From positions 7,702,017 to 7,766,016 of the forward strand of contig NC_088307.1 of NCBI RefSeq assembly GCF_032854445.1: a stretch of DNA of 64,000 nt, written 5' to 3'. The first letter of the stretch is position 1. Each line of letters begins with the position of its first letter. This DNA comes from Liolophura sinensis (taxonomy: Eukaryota > Mollusca > Polyplacophora > Chitonida > Chitonidae). The position numbers were made by a program, and so were the translations under genes. Below the pieces are notes generated by a model. That model was not told where the DNA came from. It did not search any database and saw only the letters and a program-made list of their open reading frames with translations. This document shows, piece after piece, positions 48,355-59,000 of the stretch.

Positions 48355-48832
48355 GTGGTTTCTTCCACCGGGAAAACCGACTGTTATCGTATCAGTAAGC
48401 CTGGCGTCAAGTAGCATTCCACCCGTCAGCCGAAAGAGACATGGTATAAACAATGACATAATATTCTAGTTCGCCCTTTCTGTCAACATCAGACTTGTAC
48501 CTTCTGCCATATGATCCCCGGTATATCAGACTAAACCAGGATATGGTTATGACCTTTAACCTAAGCATAAACCACCAGGTTTCCTGTTTCTCTTTTCCTA
48601 ACCTAGCTGTAGAAATGGACCCTGTCTGATTCGTGTAGACGCTGCTGAAACATGTGCCGGTCTGGCTAGACCACATGTAGTCCAAGGCCAGTTACATCCA
48701 GTGTTAACAGTTTAAACGATCTCAAAATGAACATAAATGATTTGAGCCCTCCGTCCTCGCTTAGCGTACATGTTATACACTCTTCGCTTCATTTTGCGAA
48801 TATAGGCCTAGCGTACACTAAACAAATACTCT

Positions 48833-48990
48833 GTTAAATTTATCAGAAAGTCTGTTGTCTGAGTGAAGTTGAATGTATTCTGCTATTGAAGGGGATTATT
48901 CTGTTAAATATAACACACATATTCTTTTAATTCAACATAAAGATTCTATTAGACTAACAGAATATTATATTGGATATGACTTTCTGTTTA
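48833..48990 (+). mobile_element. MITE-like element N, copy 1
   Basis: CAGAAAGTCTGTTGTCTGAG, TTATTCTGTTAAATATAACA and a final GACTTTCTGTTT, shared in order with 50551-50706; partly self-inverted. Confidence 0.7.
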
Positions 48991-50289
48991 AGTTAGGATA
49001 TTACACCGGAGTGTAAGGCCTAAGCAAAGGCACCTGCCTTTAGGTACCTGGGCTAGGTAGGGCTAGGCCAAGAGTTCGTAATGTTTATTTTTTGTTCAGT
49101 TTCAGCTTTGTTGTAGTTGAACAGGTCCGTTCACCTATTCATTTTTTATGTGACGAATTTTTATTTATTCCTGCCCTGGCCAATATTAATAGATCCCCAC
49201 TGAGAGTCCCTAATGTTTTTTTAATTACAATTAGACATATAAATTCAATAACAAAAGTCAATTCAACATAAATTTTTAAAAAGACTAATAACAGAGCAGT
49301 GTGACATACAGTTGGCGAATGGTCAAACGTAACCAGTGAAATCTAGCCTTCTGTCATTTTATACCTCAACTGGTTATGTGAATAGTGCGCCTCCCCTAGC
49401 ACTTCGGCTTAGTTATAAGCCTGGTTTAACTTTTAATATAATTGTTGCCCCAACTAACCCCATATATTCGTGGAGATTTTCCTCATGCAGTAAAATTATA
49501 TATCAGCCGATCAACACATTTCATAAGTTTATATAGGCCTATGTTAAGTCAACAAAAGCGTGTCATAACATTCGCAATGTTGAGCAGCATCCGGCAAAAC
49601 AATACTGCCGTTCAGCACCTCTCGGAACTGCAGAGGATTTCGAAATGAACAGTTATAACCTCTGCAGCGCCAAATTTGACTTGAAACTCTATCACCCAAA
49701 CAATTTAATTTTTAAATGCCTGCTAGTTATTCTGCGGCACCAAATTAGACGTGCAACGGGGTCACCCAAACTATTTAGTTTAAATGCTTACCAGTAAGGA
49801 AGCCAGATATCGTCGCCCATCAATGACACGAAGCGATGATACGGTGATGCGAAGCCATCGTGCCATCGCTTCGTGGCCGTTGCTTCGTGTCATCGCACCA
49901 TCGTGCTATCACTTCGCATCATCATGCCATCGGCCTGAACACAAGTGATGTGATACATTATGTTATATACATTATATTATTAGTTCCGCTTCCTGTGTGT
50001 ACACCCGCAATGATACACGCTCGACGCTAAACAAATCCATGTGGGCATGGAGATATTGATTTCATTGCATTTGAATGAAAAGTGTATGTTTTCTAGTACC
50101 TGTAAAATGACCAAATCTTTTTATAACAGACGCAGAACTAACATGGCGGGATGGAGGATAAAACTTAACATAACATAATACAACAGAACACCCAGTCTAG
50201 CAAGGAGTCTGACAGCATTTTGTTCGGAAAGAGGACTGTCCGAAAATAATTCCCCAATGACTACAATAACAGTGTGCTTTTTATTCTGG
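48991..50289. other. Unassigned stretch
   Basis: No gene seen. It holds a degenerate inverted repeat at 49815-49935 and possible scraps of MITE M near 49415-49445. Confidence 0.4.
49815..49935. repeat. Degenerate palindrome of CATCGCTTCG-type words
   Basis: TGACACGAAGCGATGATACG at the left is inverted at the right as GCTTCGTGTCATCGCACC, with internal GATGCGAAGCCATCGTGCC. It can form a cruciform or long hairpin. Confidence 0.75.
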
Positions 50290-50505
50290 TATTTATTTAT
50301 TTATTTATTTATTTAATTTGTGTTTGAATACGGCGTACTCAAGGATATTTGATTTGTGTTTAAATACGGTGTACTCAAGGATATTTGATTTGTGCTTAAA
50401 TACGCCGTACTCCAGGATATTTGATTTGTGTTTAAATACGGCGTACTCAAGGATATTTGATTTGTGTTTAAATACGGCGTGCTCAAGAATATTTGACTTG
50501 TGCAG
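50290..50505 (-). repeat. Minisatellite made from a SINE 3' tail
   Basis: Five 36-bp units of GGATATTTGATTTGTGTTTA plus AATACGGCGTACTCAA, preceded by an ATTT run. The unit is the inverted 3' end of the tRNA-SINE (TTTGATTGGTGTTTTACGCC then GTACTCAAGAATATTT), amplified in tandem. Confidence 0.85.
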
Positions 50506-50550
50506 ACTATCTGCTGAGTAAGCTTACACTTAAAAATGAATCTTAATTTT

Positions 50551-50706
50551 AACAGAATGTTTGTTGTCTGAGTGATGTAATCTGCTGTTGCAATAGATTA
50601 TTCTGTTAAATATAACACGCATATTCTATTAATTCAACATAAAGTTTTCATTAGGCTAACAGAATACATTCTAGCATTACTCAGCCAACAGACGACTTTC
50701 TGTTAA
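50551..50706 (+). mobile_element. MITE-like element N, copy 2
   Basis: AACAGAATGTTTGTTGTCTG at the left and CAGACGACTTTCTGTT at the right form an imperfect terminal inversion. The interior is shared with copy 1. Confidence 0.7.
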
Positions 50707-51188
50707 AGTCAACTGATTATTTTTTTTTTGTTGTGTAACCGGATTTCGTTCAAATTATGAACCGAGTTTATCTTCGCGGAATTTAACGAAGCTGACCGAC
50801 ATTGATTGGCCAATCGTTAGGGCGTTCAGAGAACCAGATACCCTTCAGAAACCGGATACATGGGACCATATAGCTACATCAGGCTATCAGCCTGTGACAA
50901 AATAACAGTCTCCTGAAACCAGAGTAACATGAGCTTAGTCATTCGAAGCGTTCGACCAACTTTCAGACCTGATTTTCACCGGTTCTTAGGGACAGCGCTC
51001 TAAAGCAAACCAGCTAGTTAGTGGAAGCTTGCTCTTCATTATCGATTTGAATCAGGAATATATCGGAAAATTTCAGGATGAAGCGCTAGGACAATAAGCC
51101 ACTGTGTTACTTGACCAAGCGGATATACCCAGATACCTGGCTCATAGTGGTAAGTGTGATGTATACTGTTCAATATCAGTGTGTAAAA

Positions 51189-51192
<4 letters not shown>

Positions 51193-51261
<69 letters not shown>
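51193..51261. repeat. (TA)n microsatellite
   Basis: About 34 TA dinucleotides; length is likely polymorphic. Confidence 0.95.
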
Positions 51262-51264
<3 letters not shown>

Positions 51265-51540
51265 GCCTGCGTATCATTTCGGGTTAATTTCGGTTAATAC
51301 AAGCATAAGTCTGACTTAAGTTTAAACAACCTCGTGATTCTGGAGTCTGCAGTGGATGTTCTGGGGGTAATTTTCAGATATAGTGGTGTACTTGTGTTAT
51401 ATATCTGGCAGGGGATCCTGAATCGATCTTAGGCTTAAGTTAGAATTTCGAATCACTTTAAAATTATTATTCCTGCTTAACAAGGTCAAAGTATTGGTTG
51501 TCAACGTAAATTTTCCGTAAGCCATTGTAAAACAAATTTC

Positions 51541-51571
51541 AGCTAAAATAACGCACAGGATTATTTTAGCT
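51541..51571. repeat. Small hairpin
   Basis: AGCTAAAATAA and TTATTTTAGCT are perfect 11-base inverted arms around a 9-base loop. Confidence 0.8.
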
Positions 51572-51581
51572 ATGAACGTTT

Positions 51582-51691
51582 GTCCGAGATTGCTCTGACG
51601 TTATGTTTGACAAAAATTTGTTAATCCGCAGATGTCGCCATCCTTGGCCGAACAAAATTTTGCCAAGCCCAACGTCAGAGCAATCTCGGAC
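51582..51691. mobile_element. MITE-like palindrome with perfect 21-bp arms
   Basis: GTCCGAGATTGCTCTGACGT(T) at 51582-51602 is perfectly inverted at 51671-51691. The inner GCCATCCTTGGCCGAACAAA links it with the inverted repeat at 21327-21614. Confidence 0.8.
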
Positions 51692-52236
51692 TATATGGAT
51701 ATGAGACAGACCGCATGCAACTTGTGTGTTTGTCTCCATGCCTCTGGCTCTTACAATAAATGACTGCATGTTGCGAAAGCTGACTTCATCAAACTATGAA
51801 CACTGCTACTCCTACGCATTAAGATCTACCCCATCACAACTGTAGAGTAAGGTCACATATACAAATGTATATCACTCAACGCGTAACCTGTGGAATGAAC
51901 GAAACATCCGAACTGCAACCAGAGGAAAAGCATTTAACTATTTTCACAGGAAAAAATGATCTTATCTAGCTGTCAAAACGGAGGCCATAATCCATCTGGC
52001 TGACACCCTCGATTAAGAGGATTTAAATTGTAATATGTATACTCTCAAAGAAGCAAGTGCGTACCGTCTTGTGCTTATTTGTTATGTAGCTCGCGATGTA
52101 AATAAGATTTGGTACACATTGTAGGTACGTAAAGATGTATGCAAAGTAGAGATTAACGCAAATTTGTTACAATTAATGTGTGCTTGTATTATACAGCTTG
52201 TGTACTTTTGTACACAATTACTTTTAGAGACTGTCG

Positions 52237-52237
<1 letters not shown>

Positions 52238-52267
<30 letters not shown>

Positions 52268-52270
52268 GGA
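52238..52270. repeat. (GT)n / poly-G tract
   Basis: GT dinucleotides followed by about 20 G; a polymorphic, G-quadruplex-prone run. Confidence 0.9.
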
Positions 52271-52428
52271 AATACATGCTGGTCTTTGATGTTTGTACGA
52301 AGCTGAGTTATGAACTTCTTGGTCTATATTCCCTTTATTTTTCAAATACAACGCAGCATGTAGTGGAAAAAAGTATCATTCTTTCGCAGTCTTTAATATA
52401 GAAGATTTAAGCATAGAGAGTAAAAAAA

Positions 52429-52555
52429 CTGGAACCAATTTCTCAAAGGTGTATTAAAAGCCAAGCAAGCCTTAAATCTTAATACCAGTAAACTTCTGGA
52501 CTTCTGGTCCGAACTAAAATTCATACCAGGCTTGACTGCTACACTTTTATGCCAA
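52429..52555. mobile_element. MITE-like element M, diverged copy 3
   Basis: ACCAATTTCTCAAAGGTGTA at the left, AAGCCTTAAATCTTAATACC inside and GCTACACTTTTATGCC at the right resemble copies 1 and 2. Confidence 0.5.
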
Positions 52556-52926
52556 GATCAGCAACGACAGTGTGATAGTTGGCAAATGGTCAACACATAT
52601 ACATGTGAAATAGAAAACTAACCCTGTGATATATCCTGCACTTTGTGTGCTGCATGGTTAACAGTCTATTCACCGTTATACTTTGCTACATCCCGATCAC
52701 ATGATTAGAGTAAGTATATTGGTCTACTTCTGCCAAGGCGGAGAAGAGCTGATCTTCTGGGTAGCTGCAATCTTGGACAATATTTTGTATAAGTTTGTGT
52801 TGAGGTATACAATGGAATAGGTGTGTTTTGGTACGTAATAGCGAATTTCTACAACCTTTAGTAAAACATTGTGCTGAGACACAGTAGAGCCGATCACCTG
52901 ATTGTTTGTTTTTTCTTTGCAGGGAT

Positions 52927-53056
52927 ATGTTCTCTGTGGCAAACGAATACACATCGATATTCATGTCGGCCATATTTACACGGGACTTTAAACTGAGGTT
53001 GACGGACATTGTAGTGTTCCTGGCATGTCTGACCCACGTGGCCATGGGGGAAGCAG
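52927..53056 (+). CDS. Signal-peptide exon of the sushi gene
   Basis: ATG six bases after the acceptor TTTCTTTGCAG, so a non-coding exon probably lies upstream. Encodes MFSVANEYTSIFMSAIFTRD, a basic stretch, a hydrophobic core and GEAG; donor GTAAAC. Downstream in-frame Met codons make the start uncertain. The joined codon GGT leads straight into the first sushi Cys. Confidence 0.65.
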
Positions 53057-56000
53057 GTAAACGCGTGGCGTTTGTTTGTACATGTACATTTAGCTAATTA
53101 TCCAATTTCAGCTAGGTTTACGCGGTGTTGATACTGTCACTAGGGGTCACTTCACTCTTGGGTGCTATCATGGGTTATTTTTTCCACCTTGGGTATTATT
53201 TATATAGCTGGATGGCCTGAGAGGTAATTCGGAAATCGTGGGTGACCTCTATACGGTGGCCACTGTGTTGGAGGCTGAAAGTAGTAGTCGACACAATATC
53301 CAGTAACTATTAAAAGAGAGGGGTACCAAAAATAAAATGTAAACCCTATAAACTAGTAATTTTTTCTAGATGGTTACTATAACAAAGATCCAAGAGGCGT
53401 CTACTTTACGTTTATTGTCGTATTTATCGTATTTCACACATTTTTACTTCTCACCGACTGACAGCATGTTGACCCCGTGACCTGATCACGACGACTGACT
53501 ACTTCAATAAAAATCCCTACCTTTTCCGTATGTAGACGAGTCCACAAGAAACTGGAGGGGGTAATATGTGCTCAAGCAATATCCAGTACTGTGACCTTCA
53601 TGTGTATCTACACCATTACAGACAACAAAATAAACTCTCCTCACTATGAGGTATTGCTGAGGTTGCGAGTGATATCCACTTGTTGTTGCTAGGCACCCCT
53701 CCTAGCTGCCGGCTATAGTGATGTAATTGTATTACTCAATTTTTATAAGACACTACATTCTTCCCTTTTTCTTTGAAATAGAATACAGTTATTAGTTAAC
53801 AAAAGGACTAAAGTAAAGTTTCTGTAGGATATCACTGTCCTTGGAATTGTTTGATGAGTATTGGCAAACACTGAGCAAAGTTCATGAATAAAACATGTAT
53901 TGACTTTCAATTTCACGTAGAAATCAAAAGTTCAACGCGAGAAATTAACTGGACTTGTTAACTCGAAATTAGAACTTAAACATTCATTTACTTGTACACT
54001 TTAAAATCGCAATCCAGAAATTAACACAAATCAGTTCACACATAGTCATTGAGATACGCAGGTCGGTTTCGAACTCGGGTCGGATGTCGCTTGGCTTGCT
54101 GGTTTCTAGCAGCATTAGGTGTTGGGGTCAAGTGTTGGATTGTCGTCATCGTAGTCCTCGGTAACGGACATAGGGAACTGTGTATCTGGAGGTACGACTT
54201 TAAGTAACGAACTGTTGCGTGACACGGATTCGCCGTCTGGGCCTGTAGGAATTACCCTGGAACCTTTTGTGATTGTGAAGCGTTGACTGGTTGTGGAAGT
54301 TTGGTTTTGATGGGATGATTGAATAGAAGACTACCTGGTGCAGTTCCTGTAGTAGAGTGGGGATGTTGCTCGGTAGTTAAGCAACAAACTGTTAAGATCT
54401 TTCTTCCACTCCTTTCCATGGCAAAATTAGATGCGCACTGTCTTTTCAATTGTCCGCATGAAACGTTCCGCTTCTCCGGTTGCTTTAGGTCAGTATGGTG
54501 TAATCTTCCTGTGTTTGAATCCAGTGGTTTCAGCATATCGCCCAAAGTCTTGTCCGTTGAAAGGAGGTCATTTGTCGGATTTAGGTTCGTCGACAATGCC
54601 ATGAGTAACAAAGATGGTGTCTAATTTGGCAATGACGTGTCTAGCTGATATAGATTTGATAACTTCCGCAATTGGCTATCTTGAATAGTCGTCGATTATC
54701 ACTAATAAGTAATCGCCAGAAGGAAATATGCAAAAATCCATGCTAACACAACTCCATGGTTGGCATGTCTGTCATTCGGATTGGTTCCGGTTTCTGCGAT
54801 GATGCATAGCCTTGGCAAGGCAGACAGCTGTTTATGTAGGTTTCGACGTCTTGATCCATGTTGGGATACGAGACTTTTTCTCGTAGTAGTCGCTTGGTTT
54901 TAACTATCCCTTGATGGCCTTCGTGAGCTAATTGGAGTGTTTGTTGTCTTAGGGATGGTAGTACGATAAGTCGATTTGTACGAAGCACTGTTCCAGAAGG
55001 AGACACGGTCAGTTCATGTCGAATTTTGTTCTACCGCTTAAGATGAGGGTCACGCTTGTTCTATCGGTTTGAAAGGGCAACTTTTATTAGTTTTGTCATC
55101 TGTGGATCGTATTTGTGGGAATCCTGAACGGTCTGTAATGAGATGGATTTTGTGATGACATGCTGAATGATGAAACTGACAATGGCAATCGTTGGCAATG
55201 TCTCGGTCAGATACCGGCTGATCTTATTGAGGACGTCGAGAGAGAAAGTCGGCTGGATTTTCATCTCCTCGTTTATATATGACAGTAAGTTCATAGGGTT
55301 GAAGTCGTTTCAGGCCCAGCTTGGAGAATGCCGTAGCGCCGTTGAGAGCGTGTATAACTTCATCAGTGGTAGGCGTGGGTTGTCGTTCTCGTTGGACGGC
55401 TATATTAGGCATGCGCATGTCTACACAAAGTCTCACTCACGTTTTGTCTTTCTTGGGCACAACCACGATCGGTGAAACCCATGGTGTTGGTCCTTCAATA
55501 GGGTCAATGATGTCTGCTTCTTAGAGTGTAGTTAACTCAGTTTCTTGTTACTGTTACTGGCTTGTTGCTGTGCTTGTTTGAAGACGAATCTCTCGAAGCG
55601 AATGTGTTTTTGGGAAGAAAAAACTGTCAAGTTTGTAAGCGGCGTTTGTGTAAGACTCGCAATACTTCCTCTCCCGATTCACCACCGAGATGTAATAGAA
55701 AAGCTCGCTTCTGTTTGTCTTCAGTTATACCAGCTGCTGTGATATAAACGTCAAATTGATCCCGCCATTTTTTCCAACGTGTAGCCAGCGAAGTTTAGTC
55801 CACATCTTCTTGAAATGGCGGTATGGATGGTAGGTTTAGAAAGCCTGCCATATCAGATACTGTCCGATTTACCTTTGTTGCCAGATATAGTGTTGTTATT
55901 GTGTTGATTGATGATTACAAATGAACTAATAGCCGATTGATCGATGGCTGATTCCCGGATAGCCGATTGATCGATGGCTGACAGCCGGGTGTTACAGGGA

Positions 56001-59000
56001 GTAATCATTATCCGCACATAGGGAGAACTCATTATTTGTTAGACACTGCACCTGTATAGAAACGTCCAGATTTTGACGGTCAACCTAAATCAAGATTTTT
56101 ATGACTGCTTTCTCACAGGCTGAGCCAGACATGCTCCAAAGCTTATTGGCCACGGAATGTTTGGGATTGAGCTACAGCGCTAAACGTTAACATTATCGCT
56201 TATGGAAAATTAATGGGGGTGTGTGGCCATCTGGTATTACGAGCGCCACGGGATTTTGCGAGATAGGGGTAATAGCTGCCTCGCCACCCCCACTTTCCTA
56301 ATACAAGGCGAGGCGTGAAGGGAGATAATGGAAGGTCATCTGTCGGCTTCCCTGTCAACCATAGCGTTGGGGTCTGAAGTGTTAATAAGCTGTTGTTTTA
56401 ATTTCGGTCTATTTTAGCATCAAGATATTATAACTATTTTCTGTAGATTCTTCATCAAGAGATATGGGATATGGGAACTTGGAAAATTTTAATTTAGATT
56501 CAGTCCCTTAACTAACGGAATTTTCCTTAAATATTGATCCAAATGAAAAGATATGGCTATAACGTTGTTGCTTTATTCCGTAACCATTCATTCATTCTTT
56601 AGGGATTTCTTTCTCCGTTAGGACAGTTTCAAAGGGAGATAATCTGCATGAAGTTTCTGAATCAGTTTCTTTTAAAAAGAATGGACAACACGAGGTCAAT
56701 GCATATATAAATCGATAAAATATTCCACACAAAGATTTACCTTTTTATTTCTGGGGTATCACATGACCGAGATATCGCAGTTCAAAATAAACAAGAACGG
56801 CAACACTGAAAAAATCGAAATCGTCGCCATAAAAATAAGGGAAATGGAGATAATCCGCTTTACCCTGCTGAGGTAAGCGGTGAGCGAAATTCTGTCAGTA
56901 GTGAAAGAAATTCTGCCCGGAAATTGAGTGAACACTGCTCCTATTTAGACACTTGACCAGAATATATAAATAGGTCTTCTAACGGTGAAGAAAGCCCATC
57001 CAGACATTTTTGAGTTCATCACCATTATTAAGACTGAATAAGCCGCAAATGAGGTGAGTATTTTGCTACTTGAAGGTAAGGCGGCCCCTCCTCTTAAGAG
57101 ACGCAAATATAGGAAAATGGATGCCAAGTTGACATACCTTAAAATGAAATTTGAGCAGCAACTGATTGATGAAATGGGATATGCTGATTCAGCATCACAT
57201 ATTCTTGCTATATAAATGTGTATTCAACATCCGCTGTTAAACATTTACTGTATTATTCGTATATATGAGGTTACATTGTCCATAATGTTGCTTATTTAAA
57301 AATAAAAATAAATGACACACTGAAATTTGTTCAGTTTTTTTTTTGAGTTTTGCACACACTAGACATATATGACATAGCAGATATGTCTATCAATCTCCCG
57401 TTATTGTAGACCGGCTCCCACTACTCAGTAACCACATGCTGTGATAATCGAGTGATAATCGAAGTTAATCATTTGCCAGCTTATAGCACATCGAGGGTCG
57501 TAGGCGTTAACGGAATAAACTGATGATTTTTGTACTAACTAGAACCCATTGATTTAAATGCGATTATTGTGAAGTGCGATTACAGGTTTATAAGGTATTA
57601 GCTGCATTAATGTGGGTCATCGAATCCAGCTATGCACTGACCTACGCAGCAGTGCCGAGCCACACTGAGTAGTTTTTAGGTTTCAAACAACGCCATTGTT
57701 AGATTACCTATATTCACGGTATGAAGATGAATATTCTCTAACGCTGAAGACGATTGAATTTTCTTCTGGCTCACACGAAAGCAAAGCTGTAATAGGGTAC
57801 CTAATTTTGGTAAATCGAAGCAGTGCAGTGGTTTGTGTTCGGCAATGTTTGTCTCCCGGAGAAAGAAATATTCCAAAAAATATTGCACTTCACAACAACG
57901 ATGCTCTAGGCGGGATTACAAACCCAAAAAGAAGAAAACAGTACGGAGATGCTAAAACACACCGGGGAAGTAAACTCTAAAACTGGAACTACTTCGGTAA
58001 ATCGGTGACAATTTTCACCACCCCAGTAATACCCTCATAAGACTGCCCGCTTCGCATCCAGACCCCAAAAATGTAAGATTTTGACGAAATGTGGGAGATT
58101 TAGTGTCAAATAAAATAACCGAGTTTAAATATGCTGTTAATGATACCAAACTGCTCTTGAATGAAGGTAAGCGTTTTTTTTTTACACACACACAAAAGGT
58201 AAGGTCGTGTATATAATTTAAAGTGTATAAGAGCCGCACCAAATTAGTTTCTCTTTGGTCTTTGTCAAACAGGTTGTGGACGTCCCCCAGAGAAGCCGAA
58301 CGCCCATCATAACGCCACAGACGACACCTACCAACACCGCTCTCTGGTTCGCTACACTTGTCAGAAGGGCTTCTTCCAGAAAGGCTATCCTGCTGTCATC
58401 TGTAACGAGGGTGTCTGGTACGGACACCCTCAAGCGCCCTTTACATGTCAGTGTAAGTATGAGTTAACACGGTATAGTTATGTGTTCTTTCGTGCCTGCC
58501 TATCTACTTTGAGTTTAAAAACAAAGAAAATCACTAATATCAGAGGGAAGATCATTAACCACTGTTCATGAAAATAGCTTGATTCATTTTTTTGGAATTT
58601 TCTCAACACAGTGAAATGCATGTGAAACTTTGTATTCTACGTTGGGATGTTGGGGTCATATTTTGACCAGTGACGTCACATCCGGATTTTTCTACTTTAC
58701 ACACCTGGACTGCTAGATTTCTTTATTCAAAATGCGTATACATATAGATCGCCGAGTGGAAATGAAAGATTTCGTTCATGATGATGTGACTTCATTGATA
58801 CACTCTGGATCACCCGGAAAGCCGTAGAATCTGATGTATTAAATCCATTTCACCCATTTAGAGCTGAGATTAAGAGACGGAGAAACTCCTCTGTTATAGC
58901 CCAGGATGTTAGACTTGGTATTGTTTTAGCCCGGGCAGTGTCCAGACTGCTTCGGGAACTATCGTCGGATGCCGGAGTGACCCGATGTCTACGCGGACAC

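Larger units (their letters stand above)
53681..56050 (-). mobile_element. Decayed Ty3/gypsy LTR retrotransposon, internally deleted
   Basis: In minus-strand order there are a gag-like start, reverse-transcriptase N-terminal part, RNase H C-terminal end, integrase zinc finger and integrase C-terminal part, with stops and deletions. Candidate LTRs on the + strand are 53681-53757 and 55891-56050: both begin TGTTGTT and end GACACTRCA, but they differ in length and interior. A pyrimidine tract follows the first (minus-strand polypurine tract), and GTTGCCAGATATAG before the second may be the inverted primer-binding site. No clean target duplication. Not functional. It sits antisense in intron 1 of the sushi gene. 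Confidence 0.8.

Noticed and set aside
52686-53045. 119-codon minus-strand frame opposite the signal-peptide exon
   Set aside because: It overlaps the + strand exon, which has proper splice sites and joins in phase to a sushi module; the minus frame shows no domain.
57696-57980. 94-codon open frame
   Set aside because: No recognised domain, no splice or promoter context; within chance length for this composition.
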